DNA of 64,000 bases from Christensenella sp. UBA4675 (GTDB lineage: Bacteria; Bacillota; Clostridia; Christensenellales; Borkfalkiaceae): contig DHLF01000005.1 of NCBI GenBank assembly GCA_002405165.1, forward strand, positions 56,797 through 120,796, in the 5' to 3' direction. This document shows positions 16,037 to 25,656 of this stretch, piece after piece. The notes under the pieces were generated by a model. It worked only from the letters and a program-made list of their open reading frames with translations. It was not told the DNA's origin and ran no database searches. Each line of letters opens with the position of its first letter. Position 1 is the first letter of the stretch. Made by a program: the position numbers and the translations under genes.

Positions 16037-16912
16037 TTATTTTTGCTTAGAATCGAAAAAAGAAGCGAATTTTTTAATTTCAACTTTTTCCGCCTGTTCT
16101 AAAACTCCGTCTTTATATATCCCCGTTTTTTTAACGGGAAGCAAGCCTATTTCCCCAAGCCTTGACTGCACTTCTTCCGTGAGCATATACGACAAAAAAC
16201 TTTCGCAGTAAGAAAAATTTTTTTTGTTTTGAGTGGTAATTAGCATATTTTGCGCCAAATCCGTATACTCGTCTAAAACTTTATATTCGAATTCTACTCC
16301 TTTATTGCTTAAACGATATAAATCTCTTTGCGTACCCAGTAAATCGCATTTACCTTTTAAAAACTCGCTATAAGCCGAATACGGCGAATAGGTTTTTACG
16401 CTTTCGTATCCCTTTATATCGTAATGCTTTAACGGATTATTATATTCCCCATGCCCGACCGCAAGATTTTTATTTCCGCTACCTATTAAAACGTAAACGC
16501 CGTAACACCAAGCTATTCCGTAACTTTTTTTTCCCAAGTTTACGGTTTTATAGTTCGAACTGAACGAAATAGAGTTAAGGTACGGAATAAAAAAATCCAT
16601 TCCCGCCCCGCAAGACACCATATCGGGGACTTTTGTTTTTAAAGCCTGTTCCGCCCCTAACGGAGTATAATTTATCACCGAAACTATAACGCCTTTATGT
16701 TTTTTTTCGTATTTTGCGCCCGTTTTAAGTAAAAAATCTTTTCTTGAACCCGTACCTCCTTCGAAAGTGTCGATATTCCATAGCTCTAATATAGTTCGAT
16801 ATTCTTCGCTTTTAACGCTAAATCCTTCTCGATTTATTTTTTTTAAACTTACGCCAAAGGCTAGTATGCAAATTAAAACGCAACATATACAAAGCGCAAT
16901 AGTCTTTTTCAT
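16037..16912 (-). CDS. extracellular solute-binding-like protein, family uncertain
   Basis: A 291-residue exported protein. The ATG at 16912 is preferred over one at 16942 because the upstream one lies in the loop of the HU terminator, and 16912 starts directly with a signal sequence (MKKTIALCICCVLICILAF). The segment ILELWNIDTFEGGTGSRKDF resembles the N-terminus of family 1 ABC-transporter binding proteins, and VPDMVSCGAGMDFF is compatible with that fold. It is shorter than most such proteins (about 400 residues). No permease genes lie nearby, so it may be an orphan binding protein. The ribosome site is weak. Confidence 0.6.
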   Translation of the reverse strand: MKKTIALCICCVLICILAFGVSLKKINREGFSVKSEEYRTILELWNIDTFEGGTGSRKDFLLKTGAKYEKKHKGVIVSVINYTPLGAEQALKTKVPDMVSCGAGMDFFIPYLNSISFSSNYKTVNLGKKSYGIAWCYGVYVLIGSGNKNLAVGHGEYNNPLKHYDIKGYESVKTYSPYSAYSEFLKGKCDLLGTQRDLYRLSNKGVEFEYKVLDEYTDLAQNMLITTQNKKNFSYCESFLSYMLTEEVQSRLGEIGLLPVKKTGIYKDGVLEQAEKVEIKKFASFFDSKQK

Positions 16913-16925
16913 AAGTATATAATAT

Positions 16926-16957
16926 GAAAAACAGCTAACCATAATGATTAGCTGTTT
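16926..16957 (-). terminator. intrinsic terminator after hup
   Basis: Ten-pair stem AAACAGCTAA / TTAGCTGTTT with a 9-base loop, followed on the minus strand by TTTTTC. The T run on the other strand is longer still. The next gene starts only about 14 bases beyond, so read-through or a closely packed promoter must express it. Confidence 0.8.
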
Positions 16958-16975
16958 CTTTTTTTTAAAAAATTT

Positions 16976-17251
16976 TTATTTGTTTAATTCGTCTTTTAAA
17001 GCCGAGCTGAATTTTAATACGGGCTTCTTGCAAGCGGCAATCGTAATTTTTTCGCCCGTTGCAGGGTTAACGCCTTGTTTTTCGGCAACGTCTTTAACTT
17101 CGTAAGAACCAAATCCTACTACTTGAATTTTATCGCCCGCTACAAGCGTTTCTTTAACTACGTCTGCATATGCGTTTACAAATGCGTCTGCGTCTTTAAT
17201 GGTAAATCCCGTTTTTTCTGCAATAGCTTTAACAAATTGAGTTTTATTCAT
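16976..17251 (-). CDS. hup: HU-family nucleoid DNA-binding protein
   Basis: A 91-residue histone-like protein that bends and compacts DNA as a dimer. Start MNKTQFVKAIAEKTGFTIKDADAF, then VGFGSYEVKDVAEKQGVNPATGEKI, is the standard HU sequence, apart from a shift in the usual GRNPxTG motif. GGAGG stands ahead of the ATG, with a strong promoter upstream and a terminator downstream, so it is a single-gene unit. Confidence 0.96.
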   Translation of the reverse strand: MNKTQFVKAIAEKTGFTIKDADAFVNAYADVVKETLVAGDKIQVVGFGSYEVKDVAEKQGVNPATGEKITIAACKKPVLKFSSALKDELNK

Positions 17252-17278
17252 ATTATTCCTCCGTTTTTTAATATTAGT

Positions 17279-17307
17279 ATTATAACATATTTTTTAAAAT
17301 AATAAAA
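17279..17307 (-). promoter_or_regulatory. promoter of hup
   Basis: TTTTAT (17302-17307), 17-base spacer, TATAAT (17279-17284), leaving a leader of about 20 bases before the HU start codon. The -10 box is perfect; the -35 box is weak. Confidence 0.6.
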
Positions 17308-17334
17308 GAGTTTTTGAAAAATTTTACATAAAAT

Positions 17335-19149
17335 TTACTTGTTTTTTAACGCAAAATGCTTAATTATAGCGTCAGCGGTTTTTTCGCCTATTCCGTCTAC
17401 CATCAGTAGCTGTCTTTTTTCGGCTTGCGACACAAGTTTTACCGAACCTATAACCTTAATTAACTCTCTCGCTCTTTTTTCACCTACGCCCTCTATTTCG
17501 GCAAGTTCGCTCTCTAAAGTTCGCTTATCTCTTAAAGACCTATGAAAAGTTATTGCAAATCTATGCGCTTCGTCCCTAATACGTTGGAGCAATCTTAAAG
17601 AATAATCTCTGTGATTTAAAACGACGGGCTGATTAGAATATATAGTGTAAACAAGCTCTTCTTTTTTTGCAAGCGAAATTAAATCTATATCACAGCCGTA
17701 TTCGTCGAATATTTCTTTTACGGAAGACAGTTGCCCTTTACCGCCGTCGATTATTATTAAATCCGGCTTAGGAAAATGCTCGTCTTTTAAAACGATTTTT
17801 TGCAATCTTCTTTTTAAAACTTCTTGCAGACATGCAAAGTCGTCGTTGCCGACAACGGTTTTTATTTTAAATTTCCTATATGACGTTTTATCCGCTTCCC
17901 CGTTTTTAAACACCACCATAGAACCTACTTTTTCCGTTCCGCTAGTGTGGGAAATATCGTAACACTCCATAGTAAGCGGTGTTTTTTTTAGATTTAATAT
18001 TTCTTTTAAATGCTCGCAAGCAAGTACCGTCATATCTTGCTTATGTTTTATTTTACCTATATATCTTTCTAAATAGTCTTTTGCGTTGGCAAGCGCCATA
18101 TCGCACAAAGCTTTTTTATCGCCTTTAACGGCGTAATTTATTTTTACCCTTTTACCGCTTAATAGATAAAAATATTCTTCTAAATCTTTTGCTTCCGACA
18201 AGGGAATATTTACTATTATTTCATCGGGAAATTCTTTACCCTTAACGTAATATTGCTTTAAAAAAGAAGATAAATATTCTTCTCCGTCTATGCCCGTTCC
18301 GTCAAGCGAATAGCAGTTTCCGCCAAGCATTTTTCCGCTTCTCGTAATAAGCACGCCGACCGCCGAAAATATTCCGTTACCTGCTAGCGACACTACGTCC
18401 GCGTTTATAAACCTATTTAACGACACTAGTTTTTTACCGTCTATTTTTTTCAGCATTTTCAGCTTTTCTCTTGCGTCTAAGGCTAGCTCAAATTGCTCGT
18501 TTAACGCAAAATTATTCATTTTTTCGGTTAAAATTTTTTCGGTTTCGTCGGTTTCTCCTTCTAAAAAGGATATTGCCTTTTTAACCGCTTGCATATATTC
18601 TTGCTCCGTACAATAATCGGCGCAAGGGGCTAGGCAGGTTTTTATGTGATAGTTTAAACACTCTTTTCTTTTTTTGCCGTCTAAAACGAATTTACAAGAA
18701 CGTAACTTATATACGCCGTTTATTAGGTCTAGCATTTCACCGACCGATATTCCGTTCATAAACGGACCGTAATATTTTGCTCCGTCCTTTTTAATTCTTC
18801 TGGTAATTTCAAAGTACGGAAAACGATTTTTTAAATTTATTTTTAAGTAGGGATAAGTTTTATCGTCTTTTAAAAGTATATTGTATCTAGGCTTGTATTT
18901 TTTTATTAAATTGTTTTCTAAAGTAAAAGCTTCGTTTTCGGTATCGGTTAAAATATAATAAAAATCGACTACGTTACTAACCATAGCCGATACCTTTTCG
19001 GGTTTTATGCCCGAACGAAAATATTGACTTACCCTATTTTTTAAATTTTTAGCTTTCCCGACGTATATTACGGCGTTTTCGCTATTTAACATAACGTATA
19101 CGCCCGAATGGTCGGGTAATAGTTTAAGTTTATTTTCTAATTCGCTCAT
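17335..19149 (-). CDS. uvrC: excinuclease ABC subunit C
   Basis: A 604-residue nucleotide-excision-repair endonuclease that cuts on both sides of the UvrAB-marked lesion. The N-terminal GIY-YIG domain reads DHSGVYVMLN...YVGKAKNLKNRV. A cysteine cluster and UVR motif lie near residues 150-230. The RNase H-like 5'-nuclease half contains ECYDISHTSG and LIIIDGGKGQL. Tandem helix-hairpin-helix repeats (EIEGVGEKRARELIK, VDGIGEKTADAIIKHF) close the protein. Full length. Overlaps cca by 20 bases. Confidence 0.96.
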   Translation of the reverse strand: MSELENKLKLLPDHSGVYVMLNSENAVIYVGKAKNLKNRVSQYFRSGIKPEKVSAMVSNVVDFYYILTDTENEAFTLENNLIKKYKPRYNILLKDDKTYPYLKINLKNRFPYFEITRRIKKDGAKYYGPFMNGISVGEMLDLINGVYKLRSCKFVLDGKKRKECLNYHIKTCLAPCADYCTEQEYMQAVKKAISFLEGETDETEKILTEKMNNFALNEQFELALDAREKLKMLKKIDGKKLVSLNRFINADVVSLAGNGIFSAVGVLITRSGKMLGGNCYSLDGTGIDGEEYLSSFLKQYYVKGKEFPDEIIVNIPLSEAKDLEEYFYLLSGKRVKINYAVKGDKKALCDMALANAKDYLERYIGKIKHKQDMTVLACEHLKEILNLKKTPLTMECYDISHTSGTEKVGSMVVFKNGEADKTSYRKFKIKTVVGNDDFACLQEVLKRRLQKIVLKDEHFPKPDLIIIDGGKGQLSSVKEIFDEYGCDIDLISLAKKEELVYTIYSNQPVVLNHRDYSLRLLQRIRDEAHRFAITFHRSLRDKRTLESELAEIEGVGEKRARELIKVIGSVKLVSQAEKRQLLMVDGIGEKTADAIIKHFALKNK

Positions 19150-20467
19150 CTAAATACTTTAACAATTCCCCTTTTTCGTTTTTTACTTTTTCTTCTATAA
19201 CCGCGTCAAGTAAACAATTTAACGCTTCCCCCACGTTTTTTCCGTCTATAAACTTGTCCCGCAAATCCGTACCGTTTACGGCTAATTTTTTAAGAGAATA
19301 ACATTCGTTTTCCCTTTTTACGCTAGCTAAAATGCTTCTTAAAGCGTAAATATGTTTTAACCTTTTATGAACAGCCCTTTTACTGTGCGCTTTGGCGTCC
19401 GCTTCTTGTAAATCTAAAAGCAGTAAAAACTTTTTTTCGCCTAAATCTCTTAAAGCTTTTTTTACAGCTACGGAAGTTTCTTCTAAAACGTCGTCGTGGC
19501 GTTCTATTAGTTTAATTACGGTAAAATAAGTTTCCTTATCTACTTTTAACCTTTTTAAAACGTTTTTTGCAATTTCTACGCTCTTTTTAGGGTGTCCGTA
19601 AAAATGTCCGCGCCCTAAATCGTCAACGGTAAAACATTCGGGCTTGCCTATATCGTGCAAAAGTAGCGCAAGTCTTACCGTTTTGTCTTTTTTGGCTAGC
19701 GCAACGCTTTTTGCGATATGTTCGTAAACGTCGAAAGAATGAAATACACTTTTTTGGTCAAAGTTAAAACACGGTTTTAATTCTGGAATAATCTCCGCGA
19801 AGAAATCTTTAAACTTCATAAGAACGTCAAACACGTTATTTCCGCATAAAAGTTTATATAACTCCGTTAAAACTCTCTCTACCGCAATATTGTTTATTAA
19901 ACTTTTTTCGTCTAGTATCGCTTGCGCGGTTTTACTTTCCACGTTGAAAGACAGCTGAGAAGAAAACCTTAACGCCCGCATTAACCTTAAAGCGTCTTCT
20001 TTAAATCGGTCGTAAGGATTAAATACGCAACGAATAAGCTTATTTTTTAAATCTTCTTGACCGTTAAAATAATCTATTACTCCTTCCGTTTCGGAATACG
20101 CCATTGCGTTTATTGTGAAATCGCGTCGGGATAAATCCGTTTTTAAGTCCGAAACGAAGTTTACGTCCGACGGATGTCTGAAATCGTTATATTCTCCGTC
20201 CTGTCTAAACGTAGTAACTTCGTAATTTTTACCGTAAACTATTACACCTACCGTTCCGTGCTTTAAACCCGTTAAAACTTTTTTTTCGGTTTCGAAAACG
20301 GCTAAAATCTGTTCCGGCAAGGCGGAAGTTGCCACGTCTAAATCGTAACACTTGCGTTTGAGCAAATAATCTCTTACCGCTCCGCCTACCAAATAAGCTT
20401 TAAAGCCATTTTTTATTAACTTGTCGTAAACGTATTTAAAGCCTTTATCCTTTACCATTTTTTTCAC
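19130..20467 (-). CDS. cca: CCA-adding tRNA nucleotidyltransferase with HD domain
   Basis: A 445-residue class II enzyme that builds or repairs the CCA end of tRNAs. AYLVGGAVRDYLLKRKCYDLDVAT holds the active-site DxD, and SRRDFTINAMAY and DRFKEDALRLMRALRFSSQL follow. An HD domain (LLLHDIGKPECF) occupies residues about 250-360, suggesting additional phosphohydrolase activity. It lies between mnmE and uvrC, 19 bases after mnmE. Confidence 0.94.
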   Translation of the reverse strand: MKKMVKDKGFKYVYDKLIKNGFKAYLVGGAVRDYLLKRKCYDLDVATSALPEQILAVFETEKKVLTGLKHGTVGVIVYGKNYEVTTFRQDGEYNDFRHPSDVNFVSDLKTDLSRRDFTINAMAYSETEGVIDYFNGQEDLKNKLIRCVFNPYDRFKEDALRLMRALRFSSQLSFNVESKTAQAILDEKSLINNIAVERVLTELYKLLCGNNVFDVLMKFKDFFAEIIPELKPCFNFDQKSVFHSFDVYEHIAKSVALAKKDKTVRLALLLHDIGKPECFTVDDLGRGHFYGHPKKSVEIAKNVLKRLKVDKETYFTVIKLIERHDDVLEETSVAVKKALRDLGEKKFLLLLDLQEADAKAHSKRAVHKRLKHIYALRSILASVKRENECYSLKKLAVNGTDLRDKFIDGKNVGEALNCLLDAVIEEKVKNEKGELLKYLDERIRK

Positions 20468-20486
20468 CGTTTTATTAAAGAAATAT

Positions 20487-21815
20487 TTATTTCCCTACGC
20501 AAAATTTAGAAAATATTTCGTCTATAATGCTTTCGCTTGCAGTTTGTCCCGTTATTTCTCCTAAAACACTCCATGCGTCCCTTACGTCGTATTCTATAAG
20601 TTCCAAAGGCTCGCTATCTATTTGATTTAAAACTTTTTTTATACTCTCTAACGCCCTTTTAAGCGCAAGATAATGCCTTTGTTCTATTATTAAATCGGCA
20701 GATAAATCTTCGGTTTTTCCTACACCCAAAGAAAACATACGATTTTTAAGCTCTATATTGTCGCCGTTTAAAGCGCAAAAAGTTAAATCGTAGTCCGACT
20801 TTTCTAAAACTATTTGTTTATCCGATTTATTACACACTTTAATTAACGGAACTTTTATAGCGTTTAATATTTCTTTATCTTCTCTTGTTAAGTTTTGACT
20901 TCCGTCCATTACGAATAAAGCTAAATCGCAATCGTCTATCGCCTTTTTAGAACGCTCTATCCCTATTTTTTCTACTTCGTCTTCGCTGTCCCGTATGCCT
21001 GCGGTATCGTATAAAACGAATTTTACTCCGTTTATATCGAGTTCCCCTTCCACTATATCTCTCGTAGTTCCCGCAACCGACGTTACTATTGCTTTATCGC
21101 AATTAAGTAAACTGTTTAAAATGGAACTTTTACCCGTATTCGGGCGACCGACCAACGCGACTTTTACTCCGTTTTTTATTTTTCTACCGCTACCGAAAGA
21201 ATCTATTAAATTTTCAAGTTCAATTTTCAGGTTTTGGCAAGTGTTTTTAAGCTTGTCCGTAGTAAATTGCTCTAAACCTTCTTCGGGATAGTCGATATTC
21301 GCGCCCATTTCCGCCAAACAATCGGTAAGTTCTTCCTGCATTGCGGAAATCTTTTTAAAAAGCCTTTCTCTATATAAATTATACCCTGCTTTTACCTGAG
21401 CGGTATATTCGGAATTTATCATATCGATAAGTCCTTCGCAAGACGATAAAGATAGTTTTCCGTTTAAATACGCCCTTTTGGTAAACTCTCCGTTAGTTGC
21501 CATTCTCGCCCCAAGCGATAGAGTTTTATTTAATATGCCTTGCGTTATTGCAAGTCCGCCGTGACAATGGAATTCAACCGTTTCTTCTCCCGTAAAAGAT
21601 TTAGGGGCGTAAAATACGACCATCATTCCGTAATCTAAAAAATCACCGCCGTCTATTTCCCCGACGTACATTACGTTAGGTTCGTAATTTTCAATTTTTT
21701 TAAGCGGTCGAAACATTTTTTTAGCAAGAGTTAAACTTCCCGCCCCGCTTATTCTTATAACGGCTACTCCGCCGACTCCGTTTGCGGTGGACACCGCCGA
21801 AATTATATCACTCAT
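20487..21815 (-). CDS. mnmE: tRNA modification GTPase MnmE
   Basis: A 442-residue GTPase that, with MnmG, makes the cmnm5 modification of wobble uridine. The N-terminal folate-binding domain begins ISAVSTANGVGGVAVIRISG. The G domain lies at about 217-370 (GRPNTGKSSILN, DTAGIRDSEDEVEKIG, NKSD), and the essential C-terminal cysteine is in FSKFCVGK. MnmG is not in the window. The start shares one base with the stop of the upstream membrane-protein gene. Confidence 0.96.
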   Translation of the reverse strand: MSDIISAVSTANGVGGVAVIRISGAGSLTLAKKMFRPLKKIENYEPNVMYVGEIDGGDFLDYGMMVVFYAPKSFTGEETVEFHCHGGLAITQGILNKTLSLGARMATNGEFTKRAYLNGKLSLSSCEGLIDMINSEYTAQVKAGYNLYRERLFKKISAMQEELTDCLAEMGANIDYPEEGLEQFTTDKLKNTCQNLKIELENLIDSFGSGRKIKNGVKVALVGRPNTGKSSILNSLLNCDKAIVTSVAGTTRDIVEGELDINGVKFVLYDTAGIRDSEDEVEKIGIERSKKAIDDCDLALFVMDGSQNLTREDKEILNAIKVPLIKVCNKSDKQIVLEKSDYDLTFCALNGDNIELKNRMFSLGVGKTEDLSADLIIEQRHYLALKRALESIKKVLNQIDSEPLELIEYDVRDAWSVLGEITGQTASESIIDEIFSKFCVGK

Positions 21816-22693
21816 CAGTTAAACATATCGTCGTCGGACGAATCGTCGCTTGAATTATCGTTTTTATTCGTATTTTCATTCGAATAAAAATCGCCTGCAT
21901 TTTGACTTTCTTTAGTATTTTTACTTTCAAACTCCGAAAAAGGTTGTTCCTTTTTGTCGGAAAATTCCGCAAACGGCTCTTCGCTTTTATACGTTCCGTT
22001 AAACGTTGAATTTTGATTTCCGTTTGAGTTTATCCTACCGCCGTTGTATACGTATGGATTTACCTTATAGTCCATAACGGGATTTTTTCTAGTGGTGAAC
22101 ACTAAAATCGGGAACATAAATCCAAAAAATATGCATAATACGGATACACCTATCGGCGATTTCGTATTATAACGCATATAATCGAAAATAAAGAATATGA
22201 ATAAAACCGAATTAAAAAGATTTATTAACCAACTAAAATAATTTAAGAAATAGTTGGTATCTCCCGTATATAAATACTCGCTTATTGCGTAATCATCTTT
22301 TTTATGATTTTTAAACATAAGCTTTAAAATTTTATTGTAATACACTAAATCGGTTATTAAATCCAGCAAAAACCCCACGAGTAAAGTGGAAACTAATAAA
22401 AGTATAAATTTATTCTTTTTTATAGACATTATACTTTCGGATTTAGTGAATTTTGAAAGCATTACGAATTGATATATGGGGATAAACGCCAAAAATCTTT
22501 TTCCCATAAATCTATCTTTCATTTTGCGTAGCAATCCGAAAGCTATAAATAAATACATCATAACGAAAACGGCTATAATGGATAAAGCTAATATCCAACT
22601 TGCACTTTTATAAAAGTTTAGGTTTTTTATTATATCGCTTTTGTCTAACGACGTTTTTAATGAAAATATAAAAGTGTTTAAAATATCTAACAT
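21815..22693 (-). CDS. multi-pass membrane protein, function unknown
   Basis: A 292-residue protein not recognised as a named family. About four to five hydrophobic segments lie between residues 30 and 205 (for example ILALSIIAVFVMMYLFIAF and LLLVSTLLVGFLLDLI). A basic patch RKMKDRFMGKRFLAFIPIY follows the first. The last 75 residues are a polar, Asn/Ser/Glu-rich cytoplasmic-looking tail ending in a run of Asp and Ser. It sits between the CPBP protease and mnmE, probably in one transcript. Confidence 0.8.
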   Translation of the reverse strand: MLDILNTFIFSLKTSLDKSDIIKNLNFYKSASWILALSIIAVFVMMYLFIAFGLLRKMKDRFMGKRFLAFIPIYQFVMLSKFTKSESIMSIKKNKFILLLVSTLLVGFLLDLITDLVYYNKILKLMFKNHKKDDYAISEYLYTGDTNYFLNYFSWLINLFNSVLFIFFIFDYMRYNTKSPIGVSVLCIFFGFMFPILVFTTRKNPVMDYKVNPYVYNGGRINSNGNQNSTFNGTYKSEEPFAEFSDKKEQPFSEFESKNTKESQNAGDFYSNENTNKNDNSSDDSSDDDMFN

Positions 22694-22702
22694 TTTCTCT
22701 CC

Positions 22703-23833
22703 TTAAATAAATATAAACGCTATTCCTATTATTATGGAAATCGCAAGCATAATCACGGGGAAAATTTTGTTTTTATCCTTATTAGCAGATATAAATTTTT
22801 TCCCGTATAAAAATAAAGCTCCGTCGTTTAAATATTGCTTTATTTCTCCCGTTTTGTAAGCGTAAATTTCCTTTACTACTCCATCTTTTTCATCAAACAA
22901 AACGGCTTTTTCATTTGTGGAAATCGCTTTATTTACCTTTACGGTTTTCTTTTCCGTTGCCACCATTAGCTTAACGAAATAAGTTAAACCGATTATTATA
23001 AAACATATCCCGAATAAAACCGCAGTGCTACGATAAAACAAATACGCGTTATAACTTTCTTCTTTTAAATTTTCGGACACTATAGATGCTACCATTATGA
23101 AAAAATTATACGCCCCGTGCATAAAACAACTAACCATAAAATTTTTAGTTGCAACTAGCGCCAAGCCTATTGCCATTCCGCCTAACATTTGCAAGAGTAT
23201 TTGGGATACGTTTCCGTGAAAAATAGCAAACATTATTCCCGAACAAATTATCGCAAAAACTTTCGAGTAATTTTCGAGCGACCTAAATATTATGCTACGC
23301 ATTAAAGCTTCTTCGCATATTGCAGGTAAAACCGTTGACAATACGAAAATATCTATTAAAAAACTTGCTTTTTCCGATAACGATAAATTTTCCGTATCGG
23401 GAACGTAAGAAGTTTTTCCGTCAAAGAATACCGTTTGATAATCTTCCGCCATTTGCCGGTGCACACTTTCAAACACGAAATAAATTCCCATAGCTAAAAT
23501 TATAGCCATAAGTATTTGGATAAAATTAAATTTACACGCGTACCCACCGCCGTTAAGAACGCTTACTCGCCTTATTTTGGAATATATAAAAGCTATTAAA
23601 AATATATAGCCTTGCGATATTACAGTTAAAACGCAATTTATAAGAAAATAGTGATTTATTATGGTTTCTCTACTAAATACGGCGTTTATAATTTTAGTCG
23701 ACGAAATAGATAATAGAAAAAAAGCAAATAAAAATATAATAAACACTATCCCTGCGTCCTTTTTTGCAAACGTATTGGGATTATAATTTTTTTTATTATT
23801 AAATTGTGGAGCAAAATCGTTTTTTACTTTCAT
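22703..23833 (-). CDS. CPBP-family (Abi/CAAX-like) intramembrane protease
   Basis: A 376-residue integral membrane protein of the Rce1-like CPBP family. The signature EEALMRSIIFRSLE near residue 173 supplies the catalytic Glu pair and Arg. FAIFHGNVSQILLQMLGGMAIGL and CFMHGAYNF supply the two histidines. About eight hydrophobic segments are visible, with a soluble insertion near residues 300-350. Substrates are unknown; family members act in prenyl-protein processing, bacteriocin immunity or signalling. It follows proS after 58 bases. Confidence 0.88.
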   Translation of the reverse strand: MKVKNDFAPQFNNKKNYNPNTFAKKDAGIVFIIFLFAFFLLSISSTKIINAVFSRETIINHYFLINCVLTVISQGYIFLIAFIYSKIRRVSVLNGGGYACKFNFIQILMAIILAMGIYFVFESVHRQMAEDYQTVFFDGKTSYVPDTENLSLSEKASFLIDIFVLSTVLPAICEEALMRSIIFRSLENYSKVFAIICSGIMFAIFHGNVSQILLQMLGGMAIGLALVATKNFMVSCFMHGAYNFFIMVASIVSENLKEESYNAYLFYRSTAVLFGICFIIIGLTYFVKLMVATEKKTVKVNKAISTNEKAVLFDEKDGVVKEIYAYKTGEIKQYLNDGALFLYGKKFISANKDKNKIFPVIMLAISIIIGIAFIFI

Positions 23834-23891
23834 TATATTCTCCGCAACGTCTTTATTTTTTTAGTAAATTCTTAAAATTGCAACCTGTTTT

Positions 23892-25322
23892 TTAATAAGC
23901 TCTTGCAAAATAAACTATGCGTTTAGCTTTCTTTTTACAAACCGCGCAAACGCAACCTTCCGCGCTGTCGGAAGAAATTACCCTTGCGGTAGCGGAAGTC
24001 TTTTCTTTTATAAAATCTTCGCACGCTCTGTCTTCGCACCAAGGAGCTTTTACGAAATTGCCGTTTTCTACCGCTTGTAAAATTCCGTCTACGTCGTCGG
24101 CTTGTTTTATGCGTTCGTCCCTATAACGTCTGGAATCTTCAAGCATTTCTTTTTGCATTCCGTCAAGCATAGTCTTTAAAGTTTCTAATTCGTTTAAAGA
24201 AATAAATCCCTTTTGGAAATTATCTCTCCTACAATAGCAAATTTGATTGTTTTCTATATCTCTCGGTCCTATTTCAACGCGGATAGGAACTCCTTTCATT
24301 TCCCATTCGTTGAATTTTCTTCCCGGACTATTGTCGGACGCATCTAATTCCGCCCTTATACCCATTTCTAAAAGTTTGTTTTTAAGTTCTTTGGCTTTTT
24401 CCAAAACTCCTTCTTTGTGCATTGCTACGGGAATTACTATTACTTGTACGGGAGCTACGACAGGCGGTAATTTTAATCCCCTTTCGTCGCCGTGAGCCAT
24501 AATTAAAGCCCCTATCATTCTAGTAGAAGTTCCCCAAGAAGTAGAATATCCGTATTTTAAAGAACTGTCTTTATCCAAAAATTTCATATCGAAAGATTTT
24601 GCAAAGTTTTGTCCTAAATAATGGCTCGTTCCCGCTTGTAAACTCTTGCCGTCAAGCATCATAGCTTCCATTCCGTAAGTGGCTACAGCTCCCGCGAATT
24701 TTTCTTTTTCGGTCTTTTTACCCGTTATTACGGGAATTGCCAAAACTTCTTCCGCAAATTCTTTATATACTTGTAGCATTTGTTGAGTATAGTCTTCCGC
24801 TTCTTCCGCAGTTGCGTGTACGGTATGTCCTTCTTGCCACAAAAATTCGCTTGTTCTTAAAAAAGGTCTGGTGGTTTTTTCCCAACGCACTACGTTACAC
24901 CACTGATTTATTAAAATAGGTAAATCTCTATAAGATTGCATCCATTTAGAATACATACTTCCTATAATGGTTTCGCTTGTAGGACGAATTATTAGTTTTT
25001 CCGCAAGTTCTTCCCCTCCCGCATACGTTACTACCGCTACTTCGGGAGCAAAACCTTCTACGTGTTCGGCTTCTTTTTTTAAAAAACTTTCGGGTATAAG
25101 CATGGGAAAATACGCGTTTTTAACGCCTTTTTTCGCAAAGCGTTTGTCCATTTCTTTTTGAATTATTTCCCAAATAGCGTACCCGTACGGACGAATTACC
25201 ATTGTGCCTTTAACGGGACCGTAGTCGCACAACTGAGTTTTAATTACAACGTCCGTGTACCACTTTGGAAAATCTTTTTTTATATCGGCTATTTCTTTTA
25301 CAAATTGATTATCGTTTGCCAT
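23892..25322 (-). CDS. proS: prolyl-tRNA synthetase, archaeal/eukaryotic type
   Basis: A 476-residue class II synthetase of the short form lacking the bacterial editing insertion. Motif 2 region ARXXXFLWQEGH appears as RTSEFLWQEGHTVHAT; motif 3 is seen around GTSTRMIGALIMAHGDERGL. The C-terminal zinc-binding-like domain includes CYCRRDN and CVCAVCKKKAKR, and the protein ends in the conserved Tyr (FARAY). It has its own promoter. No T-box leader is visible. Confidence 0.96.
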   Translation of the reverse strand: MANDNQFVKEIADIKKDFPKWYTDVVIKTQLCDYGPVKGTMVIRPYGYAIWEIIQKEMDKRFAKKGVKNAYFPMLIPESFLKKEAEHVEGFAPEVAVVTYAGGEELAEKLIIRPTSETIIGSMYSKWMQSYRDLPILINQWCNVVRWEKTTRPFLRTSEFLWQEGHTVHATAEEAEDYTQQMLQVYKEFAEEVLAIPVITGKKTEKEKFAGAVATYGMEAMMLDGKSLQAGTSHYLGQNFAKSFDMKFLDKDSSLKYGYSTSWGTSTRMIGALIMAHGDERGLKLPPVVAPVQVIVIPVAMHKEGVLEKAKELKNKLLEMGIRAELDASDNSPGRKFNEWEMKGVPIRVEIGPRDIENNQICYCRRDNFQKGFISLNELETLKTMLDGMQKEMLEDSRRYRDERIKQADDVDGILQAVENGNFVKAPWCEDRACEDFIKEKTSATARVISSDSAEGCVCAVCKKKAKRIVYFARAY

Positions 25323-25351
25323 ATACTTCTCCTAATGCAAAATATACGAAT

Positions 25352-25380
25352 ATTTTAACATTTTTAATATCATTTTGCAA
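25352..25380 (-). promoter_or_regulatory. promoter of proS
   Basis: TTGCAA (25375-25380), 17-base spacer, TAAAAT (25352-25357). Transcription should start near 25345, giving a short leader with AGGAG 5 bases ahead of the ATG. Confidence 0.65.
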
Positions 25381-25562
25381 GGGATTAAATATAATAGAAT
25401 TTTATATTTATTTAATATTAAACGATTATTAGCTTTATTAAACCTAAATATTCTTTAAAAAAATCAAAATTTTACGCTGATTTTTACTAGTTTTTTAAGC
25501 TTTTTTGACGCAACTTTACAATAAACCCTTAAATTACGACAGCAAAAATAAATTACGACTTT
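25381..25562. other. AT-rich noncoding gap between the helicase-nuclease gene and proS
   Basis: No ORF with a ribosome site, no tRNA and no T-box is visible on either strand. It contains only AT-rich sequence between the proS promoter and the terminator of the helicase gene. This is the left boundary of the putative defence island. Confidence 0.5.
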
Positions 25563-25597
25563 AAATAAAAAAGTCCGGCGTTAATTAACGCCGGAAC
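25563..25597 (-). terminator. intrinsic terminator of the helicase-nuclease gene
   Basis: Perfect 22-base palindrome TCCGGCGTTAATTAACGCCGGA (25574-25595) followed on the minus strand by CTTTTTTATTT. Confidence 0.87.
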
Positions 25598-25656
25598 TAA
25601 AAAGCTTTATATTACCGAAAAAATTGTAAGCTTATTTAAATTTTTAAATGTTGCGC

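Noticed and set aside
15920..16102. Plus-strand ORF of 60 codons
   Set aside because: No ribosome site, and it runs antisense into the solute-binding-like gene; a CCGTCG/CGACGG inverted repeat near 15967-16010 was seen but is too loose to call.
25381..25562. Possible T-box riboswitch for proS
   Set aside because: No T-box consensus (TGGNACCGCG-like) or specifier stem is present; a normal promoter with a short leader explains expression.
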